Of a DNA stretch of 64,000 nt, positions 7,972 through 18,400 are shown piece after piece. The notes below the pieces were generated by a model. It was not told the DNA's origin. It made no database searches and saw only the letters and a list, made by a program, of their open reading frames with translations. The stretch spans positions 3,892 through 67,891 of the forward strand of contig CAZCAC010000040.1 in assembly GCA_964496575.1 (NCBI GenBank), in the 5' to 3' direction. The DNA is from CAZCAC01 sp964496575. GTDB lineage: Bacteria > Planctomycetota > UBA1135 > GCA-002686595. The position numbers were made by a program, and so were the translations under genes. Every line of letters begins with the position of its first letter. Position 1 is the first letter of the stretch.

Positions 7972-9555
7972 ATGAGAGTCTTCTGCCTCGCGCTCTGCCT
8001 CCTGCTCGCTACAAGTTCGGCAACCCCGGAGCCGGCCCACTGCGTCCCCGGGGTTCGTCCGGGGGATCCGATTGCCGAGCTCCGGCGCTGGTCGAAGCTG
8101 GGGCCGCAGAGCGAGGTCAATCAGCTCATCAAGGCCGAGCAGGCTCTCCGGGAGCTGGAAGTGGACTGGGCGAGTGACGAGAAGCGTCGCGTCCGGATCC
8201 AGACCGCCTGGCTCGACTTCCTGGCTCGCTGTCACCGGATCGAGGACGAGGTGGCGGAGGACCCGCAGTTCCGTTCCTTCGATACCGTGAACGGAAAGCG
8301 CGGCGAGGGCGACCTTCGCCGGCGGGTGACGACCGCGCTGAGCGGCCGGCTGCCCGAGCTTCGCTCCTGGCTGATCCAGGAGGTGCTGCTGTCGAAGAAG
8401 CGGCAGCCGGTCGAGCGGCGAGCCGCCGCGTGCGAGATCCTCCGTGGTGACGAGAGCGACGGAGCGGTCGCAGCACTCATCCTGAGCACACGCTCGGGGC
8501 TCAGAGAACTGCTCGACGCCGCGATCGGTTCCCTCGAGGGGCGGCGGAGGGCGGAGGTTCACACCCGCCTGATCGAGCTCCTGGAACAAGCCGACGCGGG
8601 GGAGGTCGAATTCTGGCGCTGGCCGATCGAGCGGCACTTCCTCGCCCTCGACCTCGCCGAGGAAGACGTGGACGCCGTCGAGAAGGTCAAGACCTACGTC
8701 GCGCGGGCCATGCGGCACGAGGACTGGCGCATCGCCTCACGCGCCGTGTCGGTGGGGCGCGGCCTCCCCAACACCCTCGTCTTTTCAGATCTCATCCGGA
8801 GCCTCGAGGTCTGGCTCGACCGTGGGGGCGACAGCGCACGAGGGGTACGCCGGGTCCAGGGTGAGATCTTGGCCGAGCTTCGCCGACGCTCGGGTCGTTC
8901 GCTCGGCCCGCACCCCGATCGGTGGACCGCACTCTGGGCGGGGAATCAGCGGGGCGAGGTGAACTTCGCCGGCGAAGGGACTGACGAGGATCGAATCACC
9001 CAGGCGGGGTTCTTCGGGCTTCGTCCCGAGACGGACTGGGTGGTCTTCGTGCTCGACCGCTCCGGGTCGATGGACAGCGCCTTCGGCGGCGATTCCAGCC
9101 GAACTCGCCTGGAGGAGGCGGCCGACCAGATGGCGAGCTACCTGATGCAGCTCGGCCCGCGCACCCGCTTCGACGTGATCGCCTTCTCGGACTCCACGCG
9201 GATCTGGGGCAAGAAGCTGCAGCTCGCGACCGAAGACCGGATCGAGAAGGCGAGGAAGTGGGTGCTGAGCGGTGGCGACCGCGCCGGAACCCAGCTACGC
9301 CCCGCCGTGCTCGAGGCCCTGCAGATCGATCGTCGCGGCAGGCAGAACCTCGATGCCCTCCAGGTGGACACGATCATCCTGCTGTGCGATGGAAAAACAG
9401 CGGAGGGATCGGACTGGGTGGTTCCGATGATGCGGCGCATCGGCGACGACTCCCGCGTGGTCATCCACGCCGTGCAGATCGGCGCAAGGGGAAACGGCAC
9501 CCTGGAAGCGCTCTGCTCGACGACCGGCGGTGACTTCGTGTACGTCGACGGCTGA
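7972..9555 (+). CDS. Exported VWA-domain protein
   Basis: The gene encodes 527 residues if the ATG at 7972 is used; it starts a signal peptide (MRVFCLALCLLLATSSA) and is preceded immediately by GGAGG. The frame is open further upstream but reads as non-coding. Residues ~35-330 are helical and may form HEAT-like repeats. Residues ~355-527 form a von Willebrand factor A domain with an intact MIDAS start, D-R-S-G-S at 362-366, and the distal strands expected for the fold. VWA domains bind protein partners through a metal ion. No MoxR ATPase or other usual partner is adjacent, so its partner is unknown. Confidence 0.85.
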   Translation: MRVFCLALCLLLATSSATPEPAHCVPGVRPGDPIAELRRWSKLGPQSEVNQLIKAEQALRELEVDWASDEKRRVRIQTAWLDFLARCHRIEDEVAEDPQFRSFDTVNGKRGEGDLRRRVTTALSGRLPELRSWLIQEVLLSKKRQPVERRAAACEILRGDESDGAVAALILSTRSGLRELLDAAIGSLEGRRRAEVHTRLIELLEQADAGEVEFWRWPIERHFLALDLAEEDVDAVEKVKTYVARAMRHEDWRIASRAVSVGRGLPNTLVFSDLIRSLEVWLDRGGDSARGVRRVQGEILAELRRRSGRSLGPHPDRWTALWAGNQRGEVNFAGEGTDEDRITQAGFFGLRPETDWVVFVLDRSGSMDSAFGGDSSRTRLEEAADQMASYLMQLGPRTRFDVIAFSDSTRIWGKKLQLATEDRIEKARKWVLSGGDRAGTQLRPAVLEALQIDRRGRQNLDALQVDTIILLCDGKTAEGSDWVVPMMRRIGDDSRVVIHAVQIGARGNGTLEALCSTTGGDFVYVDG

Positions 9556-10186
9556 GCACTGGCGCCACCTTCTCGCGCAAGGCTCGTACGGAGATGTACC
9601 GCGCCCTGACCTACTCGGTGTCGGTTTCTGCGCGTGGCGCGCAGAAAGCAGGCCGAGAGGGCATCGAGGCCTTCGAGAATCGTGATCCGATGGCCCCCGC
9701 GCGATGGGGAGGGATCCTCGAGCATTGCCCGCGGGCGGCGTGCAGTTGGCCGGTGCGACGACAGTGGGCGAGACGATGAGGGAGGTGCGTCGTTCTGGAG
9801 TTCTCCCGCACGCCTGGTGCACCCATCCGAGTGGCTGGTCGAGGGACACGGCCAGATTTCGGACCGAGATCCCCCGCAAGCTCTTACGATGACCAGTACT
9901 GTGATTCGATCGAGTTTCTGGATACCACGAATTTTCCACGGATTGGAGAACCAACCCTCGCGGCCCTGACATTGTCGTACCCTGGAGGGCCTTGCGGTCG
10001 AGATTGGATCGTTCACAGGCCTCCGCTCATTCCATCGAGTGGCTCGCCTCGAGGCCCTCGACCACGGACTCCTGCGAAGCCCAGGCGTCCGCTCGAGGGG
10101 AGTCACGGACTGATTGTGATCTCCGGAGGACGAGACAGACCCCTCGACCGACTCTGGCCACCCAGCTTCGGCCAATCGCAACACTG
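9556..10186. other. 631-bp intergenic region without a convincing gene
   Basis: Short frames here have the Arg/Pro-rich look of non-coding translations and none has a signal peptide, domain or good ribosome site. The part from ~9890 to 9975 is more AT-rich than its surroundings and could hold the promoter for the gene at 10187. The one clear structure is the hairpin at 9625-9647. Confidence 0.6.
9625..9647 (+). terminator. Perfect 10-bp hairpin after the VWA gene
   Basis: TTTCTGCGCG (9625-9634) and CGCGCAGAAA (9638-9647) are exact inverted repeats around a TGG loop, 70 bp after the stop at 9555. There is no T-tract, but the stem is long and perfect, consistent with a transcript end. Confidence 0.5.
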
Positions 10187-12325
10187 ATGAAGACTATTCT
10201 CCGCGCTGCCCTTCTGGTCTCGCTTCTGCTACCTGCAGCCGCTCGATCGAGTGTGCCCCACTGCCCTCCGAAGCCACAGCCGGCAGCATCCCAGCGTGTC
10301 GACGGGAACGCGGTCATCGGTCGCCCCCGGTCGACCACTCCGGTCTCTCCATGGTCCTCTTCCCGCTCCGTCATTCCTCGCTCGGTGACCGCGAGTCGCG
10401 GCTCCGGACCTCTGCCGGCAGCGACTGAGCTGAAACCGCTGCACGCTCCTACCGGACCGATCGTCCCCGTGTCCGAGTTCGGGCCGAGTGACGGGATCCT
10501 CTTCCGGTACACCTACGCCGACTATGCCGAAATCGTGTCTGCTTGCGTCGCGAGCATCACCGCGGACCCGACCCGGAACGACAAGGCGTACGTAATGGTC
10601 AAGAACACCGCCATCGAGAACCTGGCCACGACCGCCTTCACCAACGCCGGCGCGGACATGAGCAAGGTCGAGTTCATCCACGCGCCCACCAATTCGATCT
10701 GGCTCGGTGACTACGGTCCTGGCTTCATCCTGCAGAACGGCGCAATGGCGGTTGTCAATAGTCTCTACATGGATTTCCGCCCTCTGGATGGCTTCGTTCC
10801 CACCCTGATCGGGGCCGACCACATGCAGATCCCGGTAATCCCGATGGGGCTGGAGAGAAGTGCCCGCGCGAACTTCCTGGTCGGTTCGAACGGAGTCGCC
10901 TTTACGACGGACTTCGTCGAGTACAGCAACCCCCAGTATTCGCTGCAAGAGATCGTCGACGAGTTCGACAAGTACCTCGGGGTCCACACCCTTCACGTCT
11001 TTCCGAGGTTGCCTTGGGGGGTCGACGCCAGTGGATGCCTCGAGATGTGGATGAACCTGGTAGACGACCACAATGTCGTCATCTCGCAGTTCGCACCAGG
11101 TTCCGACCCGACTGCCATCGCGATTACCGATGCCGCGGCGATCTACATGGCGAACCTCGGCTTCAATGTGTTCCGGGTACCTGACAGCGTGGATCTCCAT
11201 CCCTCGTCAGGGTGGACGCACTTCACCTACACCTGCGGCTTCCGGATCAACGACCGCCTGTACATCACCAAGTATGGTGACAGCGACCCGAGTCGAATCG
11301 CCGACGATCAGACGGCCCTGGCCGCCTACCAGGCCGCAGCACCGGCGTGTCAGATCATCCAGATCGACTGCTACGACATCATCGGGGCAGTAGGGGCGCT
11401 GCACAGCATCACCATGAACGTCCCGCGAAGGGACGACGCCGCTCCCGCCGCCTGGCTGAAGTCGCCAAATGGAGGAGAGCTCCTGGTCAGCGGTACGGCG
11501 CACGAGATCGAATGGTCGGCGATGGACGACGTGGCAGTCACGGGGATCGACCTGCGCTACTCCCTGGACGGAGGATCGACCTTTCCCAACCTGATCGCCT
11601 CGGGGATCGCGGACGATGGGCGGGAGCTCTGGACCATTCCGACCTTTCCTACGGTGGAGGATCGGGTAGTGATGAAGATCGTCGCCCACGACGCCAACGG
11701 CAACCGCGGTCGGGAATGGAGCGATTCGTACTTCACCATCCGCAGTGCAAACCAGAGAGTGTACGACTTCTCCAGCAACCCGGGCATCGACAAGTGGGGC
11801 TGGGGAGTCGTGACCGGGTCCTGGGGCAGTGTCGACGGCGTGCGCCATCCGGCCGCTCTGAGCCAGGAGATTGACACCGTCGACCCACTCGCCTACAGCA
11901 AGATCGCGGTCTCCGATGCGACGGGCGGGGACTCGGATGCCAACCGCTACATCCCCCCGCCCCTCGCGTACGGCGACGAATCGACCCATATCTTCGAGTT
12001 CGACATCATCGAGGACCCCTCGACGATCCTGGATATCGAGCTCCGCTGGGAGGGCTACTCCGACGATTGCCAGCAGACCGAGCTCTACGTCTGGAACGCT
12101 GCCGGCCAGAACTGGGGAGACTGTGCCGGTGCGCTCGGCAGAAACAAATACGTGGCCGACAGCTCGGGCAATCGCGATGCCGTGCTGAAGGGGAACATCC
12201 GCGGCAACTTCGCCGATTTCATCGAGAACAACGGCCGCCTCACGCTGCTGGTCTACACTGACTTCCGCCAACTCAAAGCGTTTCATGACTACGTGTCGGT
12301 GACCATTACACGGGATGGCCCGTGA
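10187..12325 (+). CDS. Secreted peptidyl-arginine/agmatine deiminase-like protein, probably inactive
   Basis: The protein has 712 residues starting at ATG 10187 (MKTILRAALLVSLLLPAAA, a signal peptide). Residues ~95-415 match the PAD_porph/agmatine deiminase fold in order: WLGDYGP (172-178), a DF..YS stretch near 242-247, G-C-L-E-M-W (283-288) and GALHSIT (403-409). Active members have His-x-Asp in place of C284-L-E286 and a nucleophilic Cys after the conserved His; here position 407 is Ser. Of the catalytic set only Asp175 remains. Residues ~420-530 form an Ig-like domain (SPNGGE..., YSLDGGSTF), followed by a jelly-roll-like C-terminus. It is likely a non-catalytic binding protein, although an unusual chemistry cannot be excluded. 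Confidence 0.8.
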   Translation: MKTILRAALLVSLLLPAAARSSVPHCPPKPQPAASQRVDGNAVIGRPRSTTPVSPWSSSRSVIPRSVTASRGSGPLPAATELKPLHAPTGPIVPVSEFGPSDGILFRYTYADYAEIVSACVASITADPTRNDKAYVMVKNTAIENLATTAFTNAGADMSKVEFIHAPTNSIWLGDYGPGFILQNGAMAVVNSLYMDFRPLDGFVPTLIGADHMQIPVIPMGLERSARANFLVGSNGVAFTTDFVEYSNPQYSLQEIVDEFDKYLGVHTLHVFPRLPWGVDASGCLEMWMNLVDDHNVVISQFAPGSDPTAIAITDAAAIYMANLGFNVFRVPDSVDLHPSSGWTHFTYTCGFRINDRLYITKYGDSDPSRIADDQTALAAYQAAAPACQIIQIDCYDIIGAVGALHSITMNVPRRDDAAPAAWLKSPNGGELLVSGTAHEIEWSAMDDVAVTGIDLRYSLDGGSTFPNLIASGIADDGRELWTIPTFPTVEDRVVMKIVAHDANGNRGREWSDSYFTIRSANQRVYDFSSNPGIDKWGWGVVTGSWGSVDGVRHPAALSQEIDTVDPLAYSKIAVSDATGGDSDANRYIPPPLAYGDESTHIFEFDIIEDPSTILDIELRWEGYSDDCQQTELYVWNAAGQNWGDCAGALGRNKYVADSSGNRDAVLKGNIRGNFADFIENNGRLTLLVYTDFRQLKAFHDYVSVTITRDGP

Positions 12326-12365
12326 CAACACATGGTTCACGCGCTGTGGTGCCTTCCTCGTGGAT

Positions 12366-12422
12366 GTGGGGTCGGTAGTGCCTCCATTTCCACCAGGGGC
12401 CGGACCCCTGAATGGACCCCAC
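12366..12422. terminator. Nested hairpin between convergent genes
   Basis: An inner perfect hairpin, CAGGGG (12394-12399) and CCCCTG (12405-12410), lies inside an outer inverted repeat, GTGGGGTC (12366-12373) and GACCCCAC (12415-12422). It sits between the ends of two convergent genes (12325 and 12503), where a bidirectional terminator would be expected. There are no T-runs. Confidence 0.55.
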
Positions 12423-12502
12423 ACGGTCGCCACGCCGTGACCTGGGGGTCGTGATTCCCCCGGAGCAATCGCCCGCCCGCGCCCCGCTCCTCGTAATCCG
12501 AC

Positions 12503-13306
12503 TCAGGGCCGAGGCGCCGGCCGATCCCAGTAGCTCATGGTCCCGTGGAGCTCGAAGCCCTGCTTCCGCACCACGGGTGCCGAGCTGTCGATTCGCGCGT
12601 AGAGACCGACGCTGCGCAGGCCGGCGGCGCGCGCCTCCTCGATGCGGCCGGCCAGCACCGCGGAGTAGGCGCCCCGTCCGCGCGCTTCGGGAATCGTGCC
12701 GCCGCCCCAGAAGTACGCGAAGCCGAGGTCGGGGAAGAGGGTCATACCGCCAGCGCTGAGCGGCGCGCCGGTCGACTCGTCGTAGGCGAGAAACCGGCGA
12801 ACCCGGCCGCCGGGTCGCGTGCACTCCTCGAGGTACTGGTCGATTTCGGCGGGGCTGAACTGTGTCCTCGAGCCGAACGCGGCCTCGGCCACGCGAATGA
12901 CCGCGAGCAGCTCCTCGCGACAGGAGACCACCCGGGCGGTGATCCCGCTCACCGCGCGCGGTTGGAAGCGGTCGACCTCGACGAGGCAGGCGCGGTGCTC
13001 GTAGGCCGGTGCGTAGCCCGCCGCTTCGAGAGCACGGGCCAGCGCCTCGGTCTCGGGGCGGTGACGGACCAGCCAGCGGGAGGTCGTGTGGCCGTGAGCC
13101 TCGCCGACTTCCTCGATCAGGTCGTGAAGCTCGTCCGGCATCGCTCGCGTTCTCGTCACGCAGTTGAGGAACGGCGACGGTCGCGGACAGCTCACGTAGG
13201 CCACGTCGGGCCGATCGACGACGACGGCGTCGGCGGGAACCCAGAAGAAATCCCACTGGGAGCGCTCCACCACGTCGTCGGGGGTGAGATCGGCGGGGTC
13301 GTTCAT
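12503..13306 (-). CDS. GNAT-family N-acetyltransferase
   Basis: The gene encodes 267 residues from the ATG at 13306; a longer in-frame start at 13336 or 13393 would run toward or into the next gene's end and lacks a ribosome site. The N-terminal half resembles the degenerate acetyltransferase repeat of two-domain GNATs. The C-terminal half has the acetyl-CoA loop (EARGRGAYSAVL) followed by helix and strand elements ending in HGTMSYWDRP. The substrate is unknown. It lies 64 bp downstream of the DUF4143 ATPase gene on the same strand. A 3' fragment of a second copy lies at 5694-5780. Confidence 0.85.
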   Translation of the reverse strand: MNDPADLTPDDVVERSQWDFFWVPADAVVVDRPDVAYVSCPRPSPFLNCVTRTRAMPDELHDLIEEVGEAHGHTTSRWLVRHRPETEALARALEAAGYAPAYEHRACLVEVDRFQPRAVSGITARVVSCREELLAVIRVAEAAFGSRTQFSPAEIDQYLEECTRPGGRVRRFLAYDESTGAPLSAGGMTLFPDLGFAYFWGGGTIPEARGRGAYSAVLAGRIEEARAAGLRSVGLYARIDSSAPVVRKQGFELHGTMSYWDRPAPRP

Positions 13307-13370
13307 GGCTCGGCGGGTCTCGTTCCGCGGGGGCATCGACTCGGGAGCATCGGGCGGCGAAGTCCAGCGG

Positions 13371-14606
13371 TCAAGCGAAGTGACGCAGGACATCTGCTGC
13401 AGAGGCCACGATCAGCTGTGCGCCCTGATCTTCTCTCAGGGTCCATACTCCCTTCCCGATCACGAGCTGCAGTGCCCGCGTACACCGGATCTGAGGGAGG
13501 AATCGCTTCCAGTTGGGTGAAGGCGTGGTGTCCTGGAGCTTGACCTCGATCGGCAGCCACGGCTTGCCGTCGCGAACGATCAGGAAGTCGATCTCCTCCT
13601 TCTGTTTGTTGCGGAGAAAACACAGCTCGAAGTTGCCTTCACCGGTATCCGTCCAGAGGTGACACGTCTTGAGCAGGTGCGACGCGACCAGGTTCTCGAA
13701 GCGAGCTGCCTCGCCGGGGACCTCGCTGCAGTCCCAGAGGTAGAGCTTCCCGGACTTGCGCAGACTGCGAGCGATCCGTTTCGAGTACGGCTTGATCTCG
13801 AAGGCGTAGTACAGCTCCGTGAGCATCTGCAGCCAGCGCTTCGCCGTGTCATGGCTCACCTCGAGCTCTTCTCTCAAGGAGGCCACGGACAGGAGCGAAC
13901 CAACCCGGAGCGGGAGCAGGGAGGCGAGCATCTCGATGCGGCTCAGATCGGGAATCCGGGAGAGATCTCGCAGATCCTCGCGAATCACGCGCTCGACGCG
14001 GTGGCTGCGCCAGAGCCGGGCCTTCCTCTCGTCCTGAGCCAGGAAGGGCTCTGGGAAGGTGCCGAACTTCATGAAGGTCTCCAGGGTCTCCTGGGCGGCT
14101 CTTCGTCTGCGCGGCGGGCCACAGAACAGCGTCTCGATCACATCGTCCGGGTGAGGAATTGTCGCCGACTCGAGCTCACCGAGCGAAAAGGGATGGAGGC
14201 GGAAGTGAAAGTACCGACCCAGCAAGCTGTCGCTTCCGCGGCGGTAGACGGTCAGCCGAGCGCTCCCCGTGACGAGAATGTCGACGGGATCCTCGAGCGT
14301 GTCGTAGAGCCCCTTCAAGGAGCGCTTCCACGATCGCGCCTTGTGGATCTCGTCGAGGACGAGCAGGGGGATGCGTCCAGTCGAGCCAGGGACGACACCG
14401 CGCGGATCGTGGGTCCATTCGCGCCGAAAGGTGACTTCGTCCCAGTTCTTGTAAGCGCCGGCCTTTCGCTTCCTCAAGAGCTCCTGGCCCAAGGTGGTCT
14501 TGCCACACTGGCGCGGACCCGAGAGGAAGGCCATCTTGTGATCGCCGAAGCAGAGATCGGAGATCGGCGTCTCGAGGCTACGGCGCTTGAGCTTCATTCT
14601 GACCAT
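13371..14606 (-). CDS. AAA ATPase with DUF4143 C-terminal domain
   Basis: This 411-residue protein has a Walker A motif GPRQCGKTT near residues 30-38, Walker B LLVLDEIHK and the sensor TGSAR. The C-terminal DUF4143 half ends in a restriction-endonuclease-like core (EIDFLIV...LPIEVKLQ). The E-I-D...E-V-K residues are the pattern of PD-(D/E)xK nucleases. Proteins of this type are widespread; their function is poorly known and has been linked to mobile or defence contexts. The start may be ATG 14606 or, three codons in, ATG 14597. Its promoter region is AT-rich with symmetric repeats (14601-14665). Confidence 0.88.
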   Translation of the reverse strand: MVRMKLKRRSLETPISDLCFGDHKMAFLSGPRQCGKTTLGQELLRKRKAGAYKNWDEVTFRREWTHDPRGVVPGSTGRIPLLVLDEIHKARSWKRSLKGLYDTLEDPVDILVTGSARLTVYRRGSDSLLGRYFHFRLHPFSLGELESATIPHPDDVIETLFCGPPRRRRAAQETLETFMKFGTFPEPFLAQDERKARLWRSHRVERVIREDLRDLSRIPDLSRIEMLASLLPLRVGSLLSVASLREELEVSHDTAKRWLQMLTELYYAFEIKPYSKRIARSLRKSGKLYLWDCSEVPGEAARFENLVASHLLKTCHLWTDTGEGNFELCFLRNKQKEEIDFLIVRDGKPWLPIEVKLQDTTPSPNWKRFLPQIRCTRALQLVIGKGVWTLREDQGAQLIVASAADVLRHFA

Positions 14607-14665
14607 ATTACGATGTCGTGCGAAAATGGTCGATGACCAAAGTTCGATCAGGTCGTAATTTGGTC
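14601..14665. promoter_or_regulatory. AT-rich promoter with nested GACCA/TGGTC repeats
   Basis: Outer arms GACCATATTACGA (14601-14613) and TCGTAATTTGGTC (14653-14665) are inverted repeats matching in 12 of 13 positions. Inside them lies a perfect small dyad, TGGTC-GAT-GACCA (14627-14639). The left arm overlaps the start codon of the ATPase at 14606. Four GACCA/TGGTC half-sites in a symmetric array suggest an operator, perhaps autoregulatory; no binding protein is identified. Confidence 0.5.
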
Positions 14666-14752
14666 AATTCTCAGGCGGCGACCCCGATGTGGGCAGGGAC
14701 AGCGGCCGCAGGCGGAAGAATCCGGTGCGGGCGAGCACTGCATGTGCCGGTT

Positions 14753-15214
14753 TCAATGGCCAAGAAGCTCGAGGTTGTCGACGTCGGCGTCCTGGCCCTC
14801 GCCACCCGGCTCGCCGTCACCACCGAGGGTGTAGATCCGGGGGATGGCTCGATCGGCGGTTGGCGGCTCGTACCGGTATTCCCGGCTCCACGGGTCACGA
14901 GGGAGCGAGCGCTGCTGCAGGAACCGCTTTCCCTCGTCGTCGGGAATGACCAGCACCTCGAGGTTCTCGGGGTAACAGCCCCCATGGGCGACGGCGTAGT
15001 CCTCGAGCGATCTGTGGATCGCCCGGATGTCGGCCTTCGCCTTGGAGGTGAAGGTGTTGATGTACCGCACCTTCCTCGGCGCCAGCAGGAAGGCGAGGAG
15101 ACCGAGTATCGCCGCGGCTTCGGCGATGAGAATCCACGTCCTCGACCGGTTGGAGGGTCTGGACGCGTCATCCGGGTGAGGGGGTGAGGATGGGCTTCGC
15201 TGGACGCTGGTCAT
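14753..15214 (-). CDS. GspG-like protein lacking a prepilin signal
   Basis: The gene encodes 153 residues from ATG 15214, with GGAGAGG about 8 nt upstream. An N-terminal Ser/Pro-rich tail leads into one membrane segment (ILIAEAAAILGLLAFLL), then the type II secretion pseudopilin pattern: AKADIRAIHRSLEDYAVAHG, CYPENLE, PRDPWSREYRY, and a C-terminal G.DG.PGG.G.DAD block typical of GspG's calcium loop. The canonical G-FTLIE prepilin cleavage site is missing. It is therefore probably a membrane-anchored pseudopilin-like protein rather than a processed pilin. No other secretion genes are adjacent. Confidence 0.8.
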   Translation of the reverse strand: MTSVQRSPSSPPHPDDASRPSNRSRTWILIAEAAAILGLLAFLLAPRKVRYINTFTSKAKADIRAIHRSLEDYAVAHGGCYPENLEVLVIPDDEGKRFLQQRSLPRDPWSREYRYEPPTADRAIPRIYTLGGDGEPGGEGQDADVDNLELLGH

Positions 15215-15488
15215 CGCGGTGCCTCTCCGGTGCTGATGTTGCGCCCCCGGATCGACGATCAGTCGCGTGGCATATTCCACCATCTCCCCCGCCGCCCCCC
15301 GATGCGCTCGAATCAGGGCACATCGAGCGATTCCGCTCGTGCCAGGGGCGGCGAGCTCCTGACCGGACCACGACCAGCGGCTTTTGAAGTTACCGGGTAG
15401 AATGGCATCGTTAGAAGGTCCCGGCACGCTCGCCGATTGCTCGAAAGCGCTCAGTTCGAGCACCCACCCATCCAGCAGAGGAGATCCG

Positions 15489-18400
15489 ATGCGCCTGGTC
15501 TTGCCCCCGGCCCTGTCAGCGGCCGCGATCCTCTCGTTCCTGCTCACCGGCTGTGCCCCCACGAATCTCGACGGAACGGAATCCGGGCAGCAGTCGAGCT
15601 CGTTCGTCCCCCCCGGCGGAACGGGTGCCCTTCCGGCTCACGCACAGATCGGAGGGATTCCCACCGTGCCGATGTTCATCGACGGCTGCAACCTGGGCTG
15701 CGGTAGTGGCTCGGGGGGCGCGGACGTCGGGTGCACGATCGTCAACGTCCACACCAACCACGAGCTGCGGATCGAGTTCTCACAGCGAGTCGACCTCCAG
15801 TCGGTGGACACCCAGACCTTCCAGCTGACCCAGGTGGGCACCGGGACGATCCCCACGGGGACCTTCCTCCGGAACCCGGCCAACCCGAAAGTGCTGATCT
15901 TCCGCCCGTCGGTCGACATCGCTCCGACCGGTGAGCTCGTCTTCGGCTTCGACGCCGGTCAGGCCTACCAGGTCTTCCTCCCCGGCGAAGCCCACCCCGA
16001 CGTCGGTCCCTTCGTCCAGGACGTCCACGGCCAGAAGAACCAGAGCCGGATGGACTGCCTGATGAGCACCACGCTGGGCGTGGCCGACTACGAGCCGGGG
16101 GATCCGGCGGTCCAGGTGCTGGTCGACCTCGTCGACGACTACGGGAACATCATCCCCGATCAGCCCGCGCAGGGGGCGGTCAACGTCTCCGCGCAGACCG
16201 ACATCGAGATGATCTTCGACGACATCATGGCGACGGAGACGCTGCTCGATCCGGTTTCCGGGACCTCGCCGTACATCAGCGTGATGGTCGACCCCGACGG
16301 GGACACGTCGGATCAGAGCGACCAGGTGCCGTTGCCCGGCTCCTTCACGATCGCGCTGGACCCCGACATCAACACGACCACGCTGACCTTCATCCCGGGT
16401 GCGACCCTGCCGCCCGCGGGCTCGGCGCCGCTGCGCATCGCGATGAACGTCGGCACCGTCCCGACCGATGCGGCGGGCAACCCTCTGAGCAATGCCAGCG
16501 ACATCGTCTTCACTCCCGAGGGCGCCGTCCTGCCGCCGCTGGTGCTGAGCGAGACCTTCGACGATCCCACGGGCGAGGACGAGCTCGGCACCGGCGCGCT
16601 GTGGGGACAGGGACAGCTCACCTGGTCGATCGGCGGCGGCTCCGGACGGCTCGGTGATCTCGTGATCCGCGACGGCGAAGAAGTCGTGCTGAACACCGAT
16701 AGCCAGGAGTTCCCGCTGGCGGGGCAGCCGTGGAGCCTGCTCGACAACTCGATTCCGGGGACCGACTACGATCCGCTCGACTCCGCCACCTGGCCGAAGA
16801 TCACCGTCACCGACGGCGACTTCGAGTTCTCCTCGGTGGTGATCGAGGAGGGCGGGAGACTGATCCTCCAAGGGGATCAGCCGGCGCGCCTCTTCGCGCG
16901 CGGACAGGTGATCAACGACGGCGAGATCGACGTGGCCGGCGTCTCGGCGCTCGACCACCGCGGAAACACTGGTGGTGGACACTCCAACAACGGCACCTTC
17001 GGCCAGGAGTCGAAGTACGGCGGCACCGGCGGCCAGAGCGGAACCCTGGCCGGCGACGGTGGACGGGGCGCCGACCGGATCAACATGGAGGGCACCACAC
17101 TGCCGCTGATGGTCAACATCGGCGGGATCGTGTTCGACCCGCCCGACGTAGCCGTCAACGACGGTTTCGACGGGAAGGGAGTCGGAGCCGGCTCCGCCTC
17201 GGGGGTCGCCGGCACGGCCGGACGCGGGGGCCTGCACTGGCCACCGACGCTGCCGACGCACAACAACATGAGTCTGCCGGGATTCGGCGACGCCGAGATC
17301 AGCGTCGTTCCCCCGAACGACAGCGGTGGTGCGGAGTGCGGCATCGGCATGGTCGGCGGTCCGGGCAGTGGTGGCGCGTACGCCATGAATGGAGGGGACG
17401 GCATCCCGGTCTCTCCCTACGACCCGGTGCACCCGGGCCTGCTTCCCAACACCCCGCCGCCCACGCCCGGCGGAGACAACTCGGCTCTGGGCCTGGGGGC
17501 CCCTGGCGACGACAACCTGGTTCGCAAGCTGGCCTGGTACGTGGGCTACCTGCGCGGCGGCTCCGGCGGTGGGGGGGGAGGGACCTCCGTCTTCGGGTCG
17601 CGGCTCAACATCAACGGGGCTCCCGAGTGCGACAACGGGAGCCTGTTCCCCTTCTTCGACCACAGCGCCGCCGGTGGCGGCGGTGGCGGGGGAGCCCTTC
17701 AGATGGCCGCCGGTCGTCTCCTCACCCTCAACGGCGTCGTCGATTGCGGTGGCGGGAGCGGCGGAAGCGCCCCGAACCCCGGCACGACGCTGCTCGAGAA
17801 CTGCGATCACTCCGGGAACACCGGGGCGACCCCCGATTGCGAGGACTTCGCCGCGCCCGGCGGTGGGGGTTCCGGTGGAGCGATCAAGCTGCAGTCGCGC
17901 GAGATCGAGATCGGTCTGGAGGCGAGTCGCTTGATCGTCTCGGGTGGACAGGGCGGCATCGGCGCCGGCGGCTCCCTCGGCGGCGATGGCAGCCCCGGTC
18001 TGCTGCGGATCGAGCGCGAGAGCTTCGTCGATGCCGACACCGACGCGGACCTCTTCGGGCCGCGGATCGAGCCGTACTACCCGGACGGTGGTCCGCCCGG
18101 GTTCAACGAGCCCTACCTCTCGGCGATGATCCTGTCGGTGGGTGAATGGGGTGAGCAGCACTTCCGTCCCGAGTCCTTTGGCGGTGCGATGTCCTGCTGG
18201 ATGAAGCCGGACGTGCCGTTCTGGTCCTTCGATCCGCTCGACGACCTGTCGAGTGATCCACTGGCCCTGGCCAGCACCAAGGGCTGGAACATGAAGGTGC
18301 GCTACGTGACGCCGACCGGGATCGAGGAGTACTGGTACCGCGGCCAGTCCGCGATCGCCGACCCCGACAATCCGCTGCACGGGATCACGGACTTCGAGAC

